Assembly (NCBI RefSeq): GCF_031583575.1
Contig: NZ_CP134146.1
Span: 3,348,001 to 3,412,000, forward strand
Direction of reading: 5' to 3'
Length of the DNA: 64,000 nucleotides
From: Thalassotalea nanhaiensis
GTDB lineage: Bacteria; Pseudomonadota; Gammaproteobacteria; Enterobacterales; Alteromonadaceae
Positions 53,837 through 64,000 of the stretch are shown here, in pieces (position 1 is the stretch's first letter; the number at the start of each line of letters is the position of its first letter). Position numbers and translations under genes: made by a program. Below the pieces are notes generated by a model. That model saw only the letters and a program-made list of their open reading frames with translations, did not search any database and was not told the DNA's origin.

Positions 53837-54385
53837 ATGGAAGCATTAGTGTATTTGCTAAATTTTGTTTTTGATGCCTATTTAATGATTTTGGTATTAA
53901 GAGTTTGGCTACAAGCGGTGCGAGCCGATTTTTACAACCCATTTAGTCAATTTGTGGTGAAAGCAACCAACCCTGTTGTGATCCCATTTAGAAAAATTGT
54001 ACCTGGTTTTGCCGGTATCGATATGGCGACATTATTGGTTGCCTTTATTATCGCTTGTTCAAAATATTCGGTGTTGGCGCTAATTGGCGGCCAAGCTATC
54101 GAAGTAGTGTCATTGCTGTTTATCAGCTTTCTATTTTTGATCAAACAAAGCGGTACGTTATTGTTTGTGATCATGTTGGTTATGGCATTAATGAGTTGGG
54201 TAGTACAAAGCCGCAGCCCAGCACAAATGGTGTTTCATCAGTTAACCGAACCATTCTTGCGCCCTATTCGCCGTATAATGCCTGATTTGGGCGGCATAGA
54301 TTTGTCGGTCTTGGTGGCATTTTTGGCACTGAATGTGATCAATATTTTTATCGGTAGTTTGATCCCAATTTGGCACTACCTGTAA
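53837..54385 (+). CDS. yggT: YggT family membrane protein
   Basis: A 182-residue inner-membrane protein with two YggT repeats, each ending in NP...PFR.I.P...G.D (NPVVIPFRKIVPGFAGID and TEPFLRPIRRIMPDLGGID). Role in osmotic or division processes is debated. GGAG sits 9 nt before the ATG. Confidence 0.92.
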   Translation: MEALVYLLNFVFDAYLMILVLRVWLQAVRADFYNPFSQFVVKATNPVVIPFRKIVPGFAGIDMATLLVAFIIACSKYSVLALIGGQAIEVVSLLFISFLFLIKQSGTLLFVIMLVMALMSWVVQSRSPAQMVFHQLTEPFLRPIRRIMPDLGGIDLSVLVAFLALNVINIFIGSLIPIWHYL

Positions 54386-54477
54386 GCTAGTTGATAGTTA
54401 GTCGGTCTATTTCTATAGAGCGACTATAATTAACGTTGTTGGCACTTATTTAAGCCACAACCTACAAGAGAGGGGTT

Positions 54478-54921
54478 ATGTTTAAATCCATCACAAATTA
54501 TCTATTATTAATTTTTACAGTGCTAGGTGTTAGCAACGTTGCTAATGCTGAAAACATGAAAAAATTTGATGCCTTAGAAGTTCATTACATTGGTCTCCCA
54601 ACGACAGTTTTACAACCTGATATTGCTAAAAACTATGGTATTGAACGCAGTCGCTATCGCGGTTTTGTTAATATTTCAGTGCTTGATACCAGCAAAGATG
54701 GCAACCCTGCTTTGAAGGTTGGCATTTCTGGCAAGGCAACAAACTTAATTGGTCAACCAATGACGTTAGAGTTTGAAGAAATTAAAGAAGGCAGTGCCAT
54801 TTATTACATTACTACAGTGAAATATCCAAATGATGAGCTTTATCGATTTGATATTTTAATCAACAATAATGGTAAGGAACATCGCCTCAAATTTGAACAA
54901 AAGTTTTATGTTGACCAATAA
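54478..54921 (+). CDS. DUF4426 periplasmic protein
   Basis: A 147-residue protein with a signal peptide ending near NVANA-EN and a single beta-rich domain (VHYIGLPTTVLQPDIAKNYGI, RYRGFVNISVLD). This unknown-function family is usually found between yggT and rdgB in marine gammaproteobacteria, as here. The usual yggU gene is absent. Confidence 0.82.
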   Translation: MFKSITNYLLLIFTVLGVSNVANAENMKKFDALEVHYIGLPTTVLQPDIAKNYGIERSRYRGFVNISVLDTSKDGNPALKVGISGKATNLIGQPMTLEFEEIKEGSAIYYITTVKYPNDELYRFDILINNNGKEHRLKFEQKFYVDQ

Positions 54922-54947
54922 TCGATAAATCTTTTTTCAGGTTCAAT

Positions 54948-54974
54948 AAAAAAGCGGTACAATACCGCTTTTTT
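54948..54974 (+). terminator. Terminator after the DUF4426 gene
   Basis: A perfect 12-bp stem AAAAAAGCGGTA / TACCGCTTTTTT with a 3-nt loop. It separates yggS-DUF4426 from rdgB-hemW. Confidence 0.92.
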
Positions 54975-55018
54975 AATATCTAACCCTTTTTCATTTTCAA
55001 TATTCACGGTAGTCATTT

Positions 55019-55609
55019 ATGAACAAAATCGTTTTAGCCACAGGTAACAAAGGCAAAGTAAAAGAATTTTCTGAAATCCTAAGCGCACATAACTTTGAAA
55101 TAGTGCCGCAAAGCGATTTTAACGTACCCGAAGTTGCTGAAACAGGGACTACGTTTGTTGAAAATGCCATTATAAAAGCTCGCCATGCAGCAAAGATAAC
55201 CGGCTTACCGGCGATTGCAGATGACTCGGGATTAGAAGTTGATTTTCTTAAAGGTGCACCGGGCATTTATTCGTCTAGGTATGCTGGCGAAAACGGTAAT
55301 GACAAAGCCAATAATGCTAAATTATTAGCCGCCTTAGACGGTGTTGAAGCATCAAAACGTACTGCTCGCTTTCAATGCGTTATTGTATTTATGCGCCATG
55401 AGGATGATCCTACGCCAATAATTTGTCAAGGCAGTTGGGAAGGCGAAATAACCACAGAAAAACATGGTGAGCATGGTTTTGGTTATGATCCTTTATTTTG
55501 GTTAAGCGACCATGACATGACGTCTGCACAATTACCCAGAGAGCTGAAAAACCAATTAAGCCATCGTGGTAAAGCATTAGCAAAATTACTTGAAAACTTT
55601 ACCGTTTAA
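55019..55609 (+). CDS. rdgB: XTP/dITP diphosphatase
   Basis: A 196-residue house-cleaning pyrophosphatase that removes deaminated purine nucleotides. It starts with the typical VLATGNKGKVKEF, then FVENAIIKARHAA, ADDSGLEVDFL and GEHGFGYDPLF; SHRGKAL ends the protein. It is followed by hemW after 20 bp. Confidence 0.97.
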   Translation: MNKIVLATGNKGKVKEFSEILSAHNFEIVPQSDFNVPEVAETGTTFVENAIIKARHAAKITGLPAIADDSGLEVDFLKGAPGIYSSRYAGENGNDKANNAKLLAALDGVEASKRTARFQCVIVFMRHEDDPTPIICQGSWEGEITTEKHGEHGFGYDPLFWLSDHDMTSAQLPRELKNQLSHRGKALAKLLENFTV

Positions 55610-55629
55610 CAATAACTGAGATCGCCACC

Positions 55630-56787
55630 TTGTTAATATCGCCACCATTATCACTTTATATCCACATCCCTTGGTGTGTGCAAAAATGCCCATATTGTGA
55701 TTTTAATTCGCATGCATTAAAAGCCGATATTGACGAACAAGCATACATTCGCCATTTACTTGCCGATTTGGATGCCGATATTGCGCGCTTTAACATTGAC
55801 CGCCCGTTGTATTCCATTTTTATTGGTGGAGGTACACCAAGTTTGTTCAGTAGCGCAGCTATTAAGCAGTTACTTGATGAAGTGTTTAAACGTTTTAAGC
55901 CTGATCCGGACCCTGAATTTCAAGTTGAAGTTACCTTAGAAGCAAACCCTGGCACAGTTGAAGCAGAAAAATTTAATGGTTTTTATCAAGCTGGGGTTAA
56001 TAGAATTTCTATTGGCGTGCAAAGCTTTGCCTCTGATAAATTGATCAAACTTGGCCGCATTCATGACAGTGAACAAGCAGTTCGTGCTGCACAAATTGCC
56101 CAAGACTGTGGGATAAATAGTTTTAACTTAGATTTAATGCACGGTCTTGAACAGCAATCGATTGAAGGTGCTTTGGATGATTTAAAGCAAGCGATTGCAT
56201 TAAAGCCTAAGCATTTATCTTGGTATCAATTAACCATAGAGCCAAACACTTCATTTTATTCAAAACCGCCTACCTTACCCGAAGATGATGTTTTGTGGGA
56301 TATCCAAGAGCAGGGTTTTAAGTTACTGGCCAGCGCAGGTTATAAACAATACGAAATATCAGCGTTTAGTACAGGTGAAGAATATCAATGTCAGCATAAC
56401 CTTAACTATTGGCAAAATGGTGACTATTTAGGTATTGGCTGTGGTGCACACGGCAAAATTTCTATACCGACTGAAAACCAGATTTATCGAACAGTAAAAG
56501 TGAAACATCCAAAAGGCTATATGGATGATGAGCGAGAGCATCTTGATCAGATACATACAGTGCCCGATGCAGAGCGCCCTTTTGAATTTATGATGAACCG
56601 ACTGCGCTTGTTTAAACCATTTAGCTTAGATGATTTTGAAGCCGCCACAGGGCTATCACGCGAGACGGTTATTGACCCGTTGCAAACAGCCAAAAATAAA
56701 AAACTCGTTACTGAAAACAATGGTTATTGGCAAGTAAGTCATTTTGGCCATCGCTACCTTAATGATTTATTGAGTTTATTTTTATAA
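55630..56787 (+). CDS. hemW: Heme chaperone HemW (radical SAM)
   Basis: A 385-residue radical-SAM-type protein that delivers heme. PPLSLYIHIPWCVQKCPYCDF carries the C-x3-C-x2-C iron-sulfur site, and GGGTPSLF follows. The start is TTG: no ATG or GTG lies between the rdgB stop and this conserved N terminus. Ribosome site is weak, so translation may depend on rdgB. Confidence 0.93.
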   Translation: MLISPPLSLYIHIPWCVQKCPYCDFNSHALKADIDEQAYIRHLLADLDADIARFNIDRPLYSIFIGGGTPSLFSSAAIKQLLDEVFKRFKPDPDPEFQVEVTLEANPGTVEAEKFNGFYQAGVNRISIGVQSFASDKLIKLGRIHDSEQAVRAAQIAQDCGINSFNLDLMHGLEQQSIEGALDDLKQAIALKPKHLSWYQLTIEPNTSFYSKPPTLPEDDVLWDIQEQGFKLLASAGYKQYEISAFSTGEEYQCQHNLNYWQNGDYLGIGCGAHGKISIPTENQIYRTVKVKHPKGYMDDEREHLDQIHTVPDAERPFEFMMNRLRLFKPFSLDDFEAATGLSRETVIDPLQTAKNKKLVTENNGYWQVSHFGHRYLNDLLSLFL

Positions 56788-56810
56788 GCTATATGCGGTT
56801 CTTGGTACGC

Positions 56811-57029
56811 TTATAAATCATCAATTTCTTGTTTTAAATCATAACCTTTATCGGTGACTATTTTTTCCAGTGTTGCTACGCGCTGCTTTAATGCTGTTAA
56901 TTCTTGATCAATTTCTGATTGTTGTTTTGTCGTATTTTGACTGTTTGCCTGTATTTTTTGGCGCTGTTTTAAAAACTCAAAAATTCCTAAACAAACAACG
57001 ACAATGATGACAAATTCGAAAATGTGCAT
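56811..57029 (-). CDS. Small membrane protein with coiled coil, PspB-like
   Basis: A 72-residue protein. Residues 3-20 form a membrane helix (FEFVIIVVVCLGIFEFL). Residues 35-62 are a coiled coil (QELTALKQRVATLEKIV), and the tail is TDKGYDLKQEIDDL. This layout resembles PspB, but pspA and pspC are not near, so the link to phage-shock response is weak. AGGAG-like GGAG precedes the ATG. Single gene, convergent with hemW. Confidence 0.65.
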   Translation of the reverse strand: MHIFEFVIIVVVCLGIFEFLKQRQKIQANSQNTTKQQSEIDQELTALKQRVATLEKIVTDKGYDLKQEIDDL

Positions 57030-57255
57030 ATAAACTCCTTTATAAAATAGAATGCTATATCAACAAGTTGTTATACTACTCAACTGAGCACTATAGTTAA
57101 AACCTTGGCTAATAATAAAATAAGCAATTATTAAACCAATACAAAAAACACTATTTAAACAATCGGTTACTAAATAAGATAACCTAAAATAAGCTTTATT
57201 GTGTACCAAACTAACCATAAAGTAAGCAAATTAACTAAAGAATAATCCAAATTAG

Positions 57256-57756
57256 ATGAACAACGACGAACAAGTACAACAACACACTGATGAGCGCTTT
57301 ATGCGTCAAGCTATTTTGCTGGCTGAAAAAGCAGAAGCCGAAGGTGAAATTCCTGTTGGAGCTGTTTTGGTGTGCAATGGCGAAGTGATTGCCCAGGGCT
57401 GGAATCAGTCAATACAGTTACACGACCCTTCTGCCCACGCGGAAATGCAAGCAATACGAAAAGCCGGTCCTAATATGGAAAACTACCGTATGCTTGATTG
57501 CACCTTATACGTCACATTAGAGCCCTGCCCTATGTGTGCCGGATTATTAGTACATAGTAGAGTAAAGCGCTTAGTATTTGCCGCCAGCGATTTAAAAACC
57601 GGCTCATGTGGTAGCGTATTTAATTTGGCCAACAATGAAAAGTTGAATCATCAGGTTGAAATAACATCTGGGGTTCTAAAAGAAGAGTGCAGCACCATGC
57701 TTTCTGCATTTTTTAAACGCAGACGCAAAGAGAAAAAAGCAGAGAAATTAGCGTAA
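57256..57756 (+). CDS. tadA: tRNA adenosine(34) deaminase
   Basis: A 166-residue zinc deaminase that turns A34 of tRNA-Arg(ACG) into inosine. The catalytic HAEMQAI and zinc-binding PCPMCAG are intact, and the C-terminal FFKRRRKEKK is a likely tRNA contact. It has a 226-bp upstream gap and is convergent with mltF. Confidence 0.95.
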   Translation: MNNDEQVQQHTDERFMRQAILLAEKAEAEGEIPVGAVLVCNGEVIAQGWNQSIQLHDPSAHAEMQAIRKAGPNMENYRMLDCTLYVTLEPCPMCAGLLVHSRVKRLVFAASDLKTGSCGSVFNLANNEKLNHQVEITSGVLKEECSTMLSAFFKRRRKEKKAEKLA

Positions 57757-57760
57757 TACT

Positions 57761-57787
57761 TAACCTGGGTTTTAACTCAGGTTATTT
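57761..57787 (+). terminator. tadA terminator
   Basis: TAACCTGGGT pairs with ACTCAGGTTA (one G-U) across TTTA and is followed by TTT. Short U-run, so moderate strength. Confidence 0.65.
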
Positions 57788-58009
57788 ACTTTATCTTTTC
57801 ACCATTCAATAACACCACTCTAAAAAACACTCGATAACGACTGTTTACTTTACGGTTGCAGGATTTTAAAAGGCGGCGGCGTTGGTTGTTTTTACAAGAT
57901 CTAGGACGCATAGTTAATACTTTCGCTATATTTTGTTGCAAATATACGGTCATACATGACTGTTATTTACTTATTATTATTATTAAATGCCAATGCTATT
58001 AAAAGTTGA

Positions 58010-59440
58010 TTAATTAACATCAGCACTACTTTCTTCTACAACGGGTTCGGCTTCGATTTCAATACTTTTATCTTTTTCTAAAAATAACAGTGTGTCGTAG
58101 TAAGCGCGAATATTTTCAACGTAACGTACCGGCTCATCACCACGAGCATATCCGTACTTAGTATTTTTATAATATTTGCGCTGCTTTAACAAGGGTAAAG
58201 ATTCTTTAACGTCTACCCAACGATCAGGGTCGCCACCTCGACGCTCTGTGATCACCCGCGCATCTTCCATATGTCCCCAACCTACGTTATACGCAGCTAA
58301 AGCAAACCACTTACGATCTGGATTTTTTATTCGTGCTGGAATACGGTTTATTAGCTGTAAGAAATACTTGGCGCCACCTTTGATACTTTGTTCAGCATCA
58401 AGCCTGCTTTTAACGCCCATTTGCTTAGCGGTTGGCAAGGTCAACATCATCATGCCTCGCACGCCGGTATATGAGCGAGCATGAGGTTCCCAATGAGATT
58501 CTTGATAACTAATTGCCGCTAGAAAGCGCCAGTCCATGTCGACACCATGGCGTTCAAATAAAGGTCGATATTTTGGCAGTTTAGTTTCTACCGCTTTGAT
58601 AAATGTACGAGTATCAACATAATTAAATTCTTGAATATGTCCATAATACTTATCTTCAAGCGTTAAAATTGTACCGTCATGATGGGCCTCGCCAAAGAAC
58701 TCAACCAATGAAGCAAGTAAAGCATCATCGCCTTTTTTGCTTAACATCCAGGCGATAGGTTTTGGTTGCTGAATGGTAAAAGCAACACTGATTTCGGGAT
58801 AATAACGGCGGTTAATCGCCAAGGTGTTACTGTCTGCAATGGTAAAGTCTATGCGTTCTTCGAGTACTTCCAGTAGTAGTTCATCTGCGTCAAATTCGTC
58901 GGTTACGGTCCAAGACAAATTAGGATGTTTGGCCTTCAGGGCTAGTAAGTTTTCAGCATGGCTGGAATGTTCGGCAACTTTTAAACTGCCGGAAAAATCT
59001 TCTATTTTACGAGGCCATTCACGGCCTTGTTTAAACACTAATTTTTGACTGATACTCGAATAGCTTGGTGTAAAACGATACTTGGTTAAGCGTTCAGGCG
59101 TCACCGACAAACCGGCGGCAAGGATATCTACTTCACCATTGTCAATTTTAGGAAATAACTCATTTAAGGTATAACTTGGCACTATTTCTAACTCAACGCC
59201 CAACGACTCGGCATAAGCTTTAGCCAGTTCGTATTCAAAACCACGTGGCCCTGTAGCACCTAAATAGTAACTGTTAGGCCCAAATAAGGTGCCAACTTTT
59301 AACGTGCCGCGTTTCACAATTTGCTGCAAATTAGTTGGTTCATTATCAGAGGAACACGCTGTTAACAGAAAAATTGTAACGAACAATAAACTTGTTAAAG
59401 ACGTTGCTATGTTTTTAAATTTATAGAGTATTTTTTTCAT
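58010..59440 (-). CDS. mltF: Membrane-bound lytic murein transglycosylase F
   Basis: A 476-residue lipoprotein with the lipobox LLTAC-S (Cys near residue 29). Residues about 40-270 form a solute-binding-like regulatory domain ([15 protein letters not shown]). A lysozyme-like transglycosylase domain follows, with catalytic Glu in [10 protein letters not shown] and the [18 protein letters not shown] motifs. It cleaves peptidoglycan at the outer membrane. It is divergent from purL, as in E. coli. Confidence 0.95.
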   Translation of the reverse strand: MKKILYKFKNIATSLTSLLFVTIFLLTACSSDNEPTNLQQIVKRGTLKVGTLFGPNSYYLGATGPRGFEYELAKAYAESLGVELEIVPSYTLNELFPKIDNGEVDILAAGLSVTPERLTKYRFTPSYSSISQKLVFKQGREWPRKIEDFSGSLKVAEHSSHAENLLALKAKHPNLSWTVTDEFDADELLLEVLEERIDFTIADSNTLAINRRYYPEISVAFTIQQPKPIAWMLSKKGDDALLASLVEFFGEAHHDGTILTLEDKYYGHIQEFNYVDTRTFIKAVETKLPKYRPLFERHGVDMDWRFLAAISYQESHWEPHARSYTGVRGMMMLTLPTAKQMGVKSRLDAEQSIKGGAKYFLQLINRIPARIKNPDRKWFALAAYNVGWGHMEDARVITERRGGDPDRWVDVKESLPLLKQRKYYKNTKYGYARGDEPVRYVENIRAYYDTLLFLEKDKSIEIEAEPVVEESSADVN

Positions 59441-59518
59441 ATCAATTTCATTGTGAAGTCATTTGTACATTTTTTACAGTCTTTTTTTAATTTTGTTTGT
59501 AAACAATTTGATTTGCAC

Positions 59519-59547
59519 TTACTAAATGGTGCTAATTCTTTTATAAT
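59519..59547 (+). promoter_or_regulatory. Putative purL promoter
   Basis: -35 TTACTA (59519-59524), a 17-bp spacer and -10 TATAAT (59542-59547). The predicted leader to purL is about 105 nt. No convincing PurR operator is seen. Confidence 0.5.
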
Positions 59548-59658
59548 GCGCGCGAAAAACCAACATTATAAAGTAGCAATTCCATTGCATTTCTCAACTC
59601 CTAGTCAGTTCTGAAATTTAATGGAATTGATATTAATATAACTATGGTGACTACCTCT

Positions 59659-62600
59659 ATGGAAATCTTACGCGGCGCACCTGCGCTTTCCGATTTCAGA
59701 ATTAGTAAATTGCTTTCACAATGTGAGCAATTAAATCTTCCTGTAACAGACGTTTACGCTGAATTTATGCATTTTTCACACAATAGTGAAGCATTAAACA
59801 GTGATGAATTAAACAAACTGGAAAAATTATTAACCTACGGCCCAACTATCGAAGAGCATGAGCCAGAAGGTACGTTACTATTGGTAACACCACGTCCGGG
59901 TACAATTTCACCTTGGTCTTCAAAGTCTACTGATATTGCTCACAACTGTGGTTTAACCAACATCATTCGTTTAGAACGAGGGATGGCTTACTACATTCAA
60001 ACCAGCAGTGAATTAACTAATGAGCAAACATTGCAACTTAGCAATTTAATTCATGACCGCATGATGGAAGTAATTTTTACCGACATTAATGACGCAAATA
60101 CCTTATTTACAACAGCCGAGCCTACTGAATTTACTACGGTTGATTTATTGGCTGGTGGCCGCAACGCATTAGAAACTGCTAACGTTGAATTAGGTTTAGC
60201 AATTTCTAGCGATGAAATTGATTACTTACTCGAGAACTTCACTCGTTTAGGTCGTAACCCTACCGATATCGAACTATATATGTTTGCGCAAGCAAACTCT
60301 GAGCATTGTCGTCATAAGATTTTCAACGCTGACTGGACCATTGATGGTCAAAAACAGCCTAAATCTTTATTCAAAATGATCCGTAACACTCATGAGTTAA
60401 ATGGCGATTACGTTTTAAGTGCATATTCAGATAACGCCGCAGTTATGGTTGGTTCTGAAGCGGGTCGCTTTTTTGCTAACCCAGAAACTAAAGCGTACGA
60501 ATACACTCAAGAAGACATTCAAATTTTAATGAAGGTTGAAACGCATAACCATCCTACTGCAATTTCTCCTTACCCTGGCGCAGCTACAGGTTCAGGTGGT
60601 GAAATTAGAGATGAAGGTGCTACTGGTATTGGTTCTAAACCAAAAGCTGGTTTAGTTGGTTTCAGTGTTTCAAACTTACGTATTCCTGGTTTTGAACAGC
60701 CATGGGAAACAGACTTTGGTAAGCCAGAGCGTATTGTTACCGCTTTTGACATTATGATGGAAGGCCCATTAGGCGGCGCAGCATTTAATAATGAATTTGG
60801 TCGCCCGGCAATTCTTGGTTACTTCCGTACTTATGAAGAAGAAGTACAATCGTTTAACGGCATGGAAGTTCGTGGTTACCACAAACCAATTATGATTGCC
60901 GGTGGTTTAGGTAACATTCGTGATGAACACGTACAAAAAGGCGATATTGTTGTTGGCGCCAGCTTAATTGCATTAGGTGGCCCGGCAATGAACATTGGCC
61001 TTGGTGGCAGCGCGGCATCTAGTATGGCGTCAGGCCAATCGGCTGAAAACTTGGATTTTGCTTCTGTACAACGTGAGAACCCTGAAATGGAACGTCGTTG
61101 TCAGGAAGTGATTGACCGTTGTTGGCAGTTAGGCGATGACAACCCTATTTTATTCATCCACGATGTGGGTGCTGGTGGTTTATCAAACGCATTCCCTGAG
61201 CTGGTTTCTGATGGTGGCCGTGGTGGTAACTTTGAACTACGTAACGTACCAAACGATGAGCGCAGCATGTCTCCGCTTGAAATTTGGTGTAACGAATCAC
61301 AAGAACGTTATGTTTTAGCAGTTGCTCCTGAGCGCATGGACGAATTCACTGCAATTTGTGAACGTGAGCGTGCACCTTTTGCGGTTGTTGGTTATGCCAC
61401 AGAAGAAGAGCACTTAACGGTTACAGATAACCATTTTGATAACAGCCCAATTGATTTATCTCTTGATATTTTATTAGGTAAAACGCCTAAGCTGCACCGA
61501 GACGTTGAGCGTTTAACACAAACAGGCGCCGAGCTTGAGTTAAATGATATTGCTTTAGCCGATGCCGCAGATCGTATTTTACGATTACCAACAGTTGCAG
61601 AGAAAACATTCCTAATCACCATTGGTGACCGTACGGTTACCGGTATGGTTAACCGCGATCAAATGGTTGGTCCTTGGCAGGTTCCAGTGGCCGACTGTGG
61701 TGTTACCGCAGCAGCACTAGACAGCTATCATGGTGAAGCGATGGCTCTTGGTGAAAGAACACCAGTTGCCCTATTAAACTTTGGTGCATCGGCTCGTTTA
61801 GCAGTAGCAGAGTCGTTAACCAATATTGCCGGTACTGATATTGGCGATTTAAACCGTATTAAATTATCGGCTAACTGGATGTCAGCTGCAGGTCACCCAG
61901 GTGAAGACGCAGGTTTATACGAAGCTGTTCACGCCATTGGTGAAGAGCTTTGTCCAGCGCTTGGTTTAACTATTCCTGTTGGTAAAGACTCGATGAGTAT
62001 GAAAACCAAGTGGACAGAGAATGGTGAAGACAAGTCAGTTACTGCACCTATGTCTCTAGTAATTACCGCTTTTGGTCGTGTAGAAGATATTCGTAAAACT
62101 GTTACTCCACAGCTACGCACTGACAAAGGCGATAGCCGCATTGTTGCCATTGACCTTTCTAAAGGCAAAAATCGCCTAGGTGGTTCATGTATCGCTCAGG
62201 TTTATAAGCAACTAGGTCAAAATACACCAGACGTAGATAGCCCAGAAACATTGAAGAACTTCTTTATTGCAATGCAACGTTTAGTACGTGAAGAAAAACT
62301 TCTTGCTTATCATGATCGCTCTGACGGTGGTTTATTTACTACCGTTGCTGAAATGGCATTTGCCGGTCACACTGGTGTTGATATCGACATTTCAAAACTT
62401 GCGGGTGATGATTTAAGCGTATTATTTAATGAAGAGCTTGGTGCTGTAATTCAAATTCGTGAAGACGACGTTGATGCTGTTCATGCACTAATTGATGAAC
62501 TTGGTATTACTGATTGCTTCACTGATATTGGCCGAATTAACAATGAAGACGTTATTCGTTTCAGCCGTGATGGTGAAGAAGTACTAGCAAATTCTCGTAC

Positions 62601-63564
62601 CTACTACCGTACGGTTTGGGCTGAAACTACGTTTAAGATGCAGTCTTTACGTGATAACCCAGATTGTGCAGAGCAAGAGCATGCGCTTAAGTTCGACACT
62701 GAAGATCCTGGTTTAAACACTGAACTAACATTTGATCTTAACGAAGACATAGTTAGCGATCTTATTGCTAAAGATGCAGTAGATGAAACGAACCCTAAAG
62801 TTGCAATTTTACGTGAGCAAGGTGTTAACTCTCATGTTGAGATGGCAGCAGCATTTGACCGCGCTGGTTTCTTAACTATTGATGTACACATGTCTGACAT
62901 TTTAGGCGGCCGTGTTGATTTAGCCGACTTTAAAGGCTTGGTTGCTTGTGGTGGTTTCTCTTACGGTGACGTACTAGGTGCTGGCGAAGGTTGGGCTAAG
63001 TCAATCTTGTTCCACGACGATGTTCGTGAAATGTTCCGCACATTCTTCCACCGTGAAGATACGTTCTCACTAGGTGTATGTAATGGTTGTCAGATGCTTT
63101 CTAACTTAAAAGAAATCATCCCTGGCAGTGAATTATGGCCACACTTTGTACAGAACAAATCAGAGCGTTTTGAAGCACGTTTCTCATTAGTTGAAATTCA
63201 AGAATCACCATCTATCTTCTTTAAAGGTATGGAAGGTTCACGTATGCCAATTGCTGTGTCTCACGGTGAAGGTCATGCAGAATTTAAATCTGAAGAAGCG
63301 ATTGGCGCAGCTAACGATTCAGGCACAGTATCAGCACGTTATGTTGACAACTATGGTCAAGTTACTGAAACATACCCATCAAACCCTAACGGTTCACCAG
63401 ATGGTATTACTTCACTAACTACTACCGACGGTCGTGTAACAATTATGATGCCACATCCTGAACGTGTATTTAGAACGGTTGCTAACTCTTGGCACCCGGA
63501 TGAGTGGTTAGAAGATTCTCCATGGGTGAGAATGTTCCGTAACGCACGTAAATTTGTTGGTTAA
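59659..63564 (+). CDS. purL: Phosphoribosylformylglycinamidine synthase
   Basis: A 1301-residue large-type FGAM synthase of purine synthesis. An N-terminal PurS-like domain, two AIR-synthase-like halves ([20 protein letters not shown] at the first ATP site; [10 protein letters not shown] in the second) and a C-terminal glutaminase with the nucleophile in LGVCNGCQM and HPERVFR. The ATG at 59659 (MEILRG) fits the family start better than the one 15 bases upstream, and GGTGA lies 8 nt before it. Confidence 0.97.
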   Translation: MEILRGAPALSDFRISKLLSQCEQLNLPVTDVYAEFMHFSHNSEALNSDELNKLEKLLTYGPTIEEHEPEGTLLLVTPRPGTISPWSSKSTDIAHNCGLTNIIRLERGMAYYIQTSSELTNEQTLQLSNLIHDRMMEVIFTDINDANTLFTTAEPTEFTTVDLLAGGRNALETANVELGLAISSDEIDYLLENFTRLGRNPTDIELYMFAQANSEHCRHKIFNADWTIDGQKQPKSLFKMIRNTHELNGDYVLSAYSDNAAVMVGSEAGRFFANPETKAYEYTQEDIQILMKVETHNHPTAISPYPGAATGSGGEIRDEGATGIGSKPKAGLVGFSVSNLRIPGFEQPWETDFGKPERIVTAFDIMMEGPLGGAAFNNEFGRPAILGYFRTYEEEVQSFNGMEVRGYHKPIMIAGGLGNIRDEHVQKGDIVVGASLIALGGPAMNIGLGGSAASSMASGQSAENLDFASVQRENPEMERRCQEVIDRCWQLGDDNPILFIHDVGAGGLSNAFPELVSDGGRGGNFELRNVPNDERSMSPLEIWCNESQERYVLAVAPERMDEFTAICERERAPFAVVGYATEEEHLTVTDNHFDNSPIDLSLDILLGKTPKLHRDVERLTQTGAELELNDIALADAADRILRLPTVAEKTFLITIGDRTVTGMVNRDQMVGPWQVPVADCGVTAAALDSYHGEAMALGERTPVALLNFGASARLAVAESLTNIAGTDIGDLNRIKLSANWMSAAGHPGEDAGLYEAVHAIGEELCPALGLTIPVGKDSMSMKTKWTENGEDKSVTAPMSLVITAFGRVEDIRKTVTPQLRTDKGDSRIVAIDLSKGKNRLGGSCIAQVYKQLGQNTPDVDSPETLKNFFIAMQRLVREEKLLAYHDRSDGGLFTTVAEMAFAGHTGVDIDISKLAGDDLSVLFNEELGAVIQIREDDVDAVHALIDELGITDCFTDIGRINNEDVIRFSRDGEEVLANSRTYYRTVWAETTFKMQSLRDNPDCAEQEHALKFDTEDPGLNTELTFDLNEDIVSDLIAKDAVDETNPKVAILREQGVNSHVEMAAAFDRAGFLTIDVHMSDILGGRVDLADFKGLVACGGFSYGDVLGAGEGWAKSILFHDDVREMFRTFFHREDTFSLGVCNGCQMLSNLKEIIPGSELWPHFVQNKSERFEARFSLVEIQESPSIFFKGMEGSRMPIAVSHGEGHAEFKSEEAIGAANDSGTVSARYVDNYGQVTETYPSNPNGSPDGITSLTTTDGRVTIMMPHPERVFRTVANSWHPDEWLEDSPWVRMFRNARKFVG

Positions 63565-63595
63565 GCAATAAGTCGACAATCCATCATCCTGATGT

Positions 63596-63623
63596 AAAAA
63601 AGGCGCCGATTGGCGCCTTTTTT
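63596..63623 (+). terminator. purL terminator
   Basis: A perfect 12-bp stem AAAAAAGGCGCC / GGCGCCTTTTTT with a 4-nt loop. Confidence 0.95.
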
Positions 63624-63719
63624 GATGCTAAAATACCCGAGTTAACCATTCATATTGTTGGATGAAAGTGTATTTTTCTTAAATTGAGTAGAACTGCAAT
63701 TCGCTCTTTTTGCTTTTGC

Positions 63720-63803
63720 TTACTTTTTCTTTTTAGATGCTTTTGATGCAACAAAGATAACTATCATCACTACAACTATTACACCGAACGTTGACCATGT
63801 CAT
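63720..63803 (-). CDS. 27-residue single-pass membrane peptide
   Basis: A short gene preceded by GAGG 8 nt before its ATG. The product is MTWSTFG, a run of about 12 hydrophobic residues (VIVVVMIVIFVA), then SKASKKKK. One membrane helix with a lysine-rich cytoplasmic tail is the usual form of real small membrane proteins. Nothing else occupies the 436 bp after purL, so it is not a shadow of a larger gene. Function unknown. Confidence 0.5.
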   Translation of the reverse strand: MTWSTFGVIVVVMIVIFVASKASKKKK

Positions 63804-63989
63804 AACATATACCTCAAAATTAACTTCCGCTTACCGCTGTTTGCTGCCGCTAGGCTTTACTTAAATTACGTTATTTTCCTTACCAACACAAACCTATAAA
63901 TAGCTGAGTTAATTTAACTGAGTTTAGTTTTCAATTACGACGGAATTGACTATTATGGTCAAGGTCTACTCTATAAATAAAGAAACACT

Positions 63990-64000
63990 ATGTCACTGAT
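63990..64000 (+). CDS. Possible start of the next gene (cut by window end)
   Basis: ATGTCACTG begins three bases after AGAAAC and runs off the window. Only three codons are visible, so this is only a possible start. Confidence 0.2.

Noticed and set aside
57788-58009. RNA gene in the convergent tadA-mltF gap
   Set aside because: No promoter-plus-terminator pair and no stable extended fold visible apart from the tadA terminator.
59441-59658. PurR operator upstream of purL
   Set aside because: The best candidates lack the central CG and flanking bases of the ANGCAANCGNTTNCNT consensus.

Overview
The window looks like a chromosomal segment from a low-GC marine gammaproteobacterium of the Alteromonadales, most like Colwelliaceae (Colwellia or Thalassotalea). 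This is inferred from protein character and synteny, not from any search. Supporting signs are the ygfB-pepP-ubiH-ubiI-gcvT-gcvH-gcvP block, the ssrS-fau-rpiA-serA order, the rsmE-gshB-yqgE-ruvX block, the pilU-pilT/yggS-proC-yggT-rdgB-hemW block, long TonB-dependent receptors and a TPR-sulfotransferase. I see no phage, insertion sequence, CRISPR array, tRNA or rRNA.

Region 1 (1-17.6 kb) is accessory and catabolic. It opens with the 3' part of a modular secreted protein with SusE/SusF-like repeats, followed by a TonB-dependent receptor. Then come a convergent GcvA-type LysR regulator and a divergent TPR-sulfotransferase. The stretch 8.3-17.6 kb reads as one pathway: a second TonB receptor, an SDR, a quinone-oxidoreductase-like MDR, a BCCT transporter, a secreted CocE/NonD hydrolase, a BKACE (DUF849) enzyme of the dehydrocarnitine-cleaving type and a hot-dog thioesterase. 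I infer uptake and breakdown of carnitine or a related (perhaps esterified) betaine to glycine betaine and acetoacetate.

Region 2 (17.8-33.4 kb) holds a secreted CE2-like SGNH esterase with a PKD domain. It then has the glycine cleavage operon gcvT-gcvH-gcvP, the ubiquinone hydroxylases ubiI and ubiH, pepP and ygfB, all on the minus strand. On the plus strand follow 6S RNA, fau, rpiA and serA. Between 6S RNA and fau lie two extra near-identical copies of the 6S 3' arm, which is unusual.

Region 3 (33.5-39.1 kb) holds a GNAT, a SonM-like borosin N-alpha-methyltransferase and an 85-residue SonA-like precursor peptide: a candidate split-borosin RiPP locus. Two tandem, translationally coupled TPR-GGDEF membrane proteins with altered catalytic residues follow. 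Terminator-like hairpins sit inside the first codons of the GNAT and of the first GGDEF gene.

Region 4 (39.2-49.9 kb) holds ruvX, yqgE, gshB, rsmE, metK (with a MetJ-like site) and argR. It also has an unusual operon of glutaryl-CoA dehydrogenase, a fused alpha/beta thiamine-dependent E1 and a FabD-like acyltransferase lacking the malonate-binding Arg, divergent from a LysR gene.

Region 5 (50-64 kb) is housekeeping: pilU, pilT, yggS, proC, yggT, a DUF4426 protein, rdgB, hemW, a small membrane protein, tadA, mltF and purL. It ends with an unlisted 27-residue membrane peptide. A dispersed intergenic repeat built on a CCTGAA...TTCAGG dyad occurs at least four times across the window.
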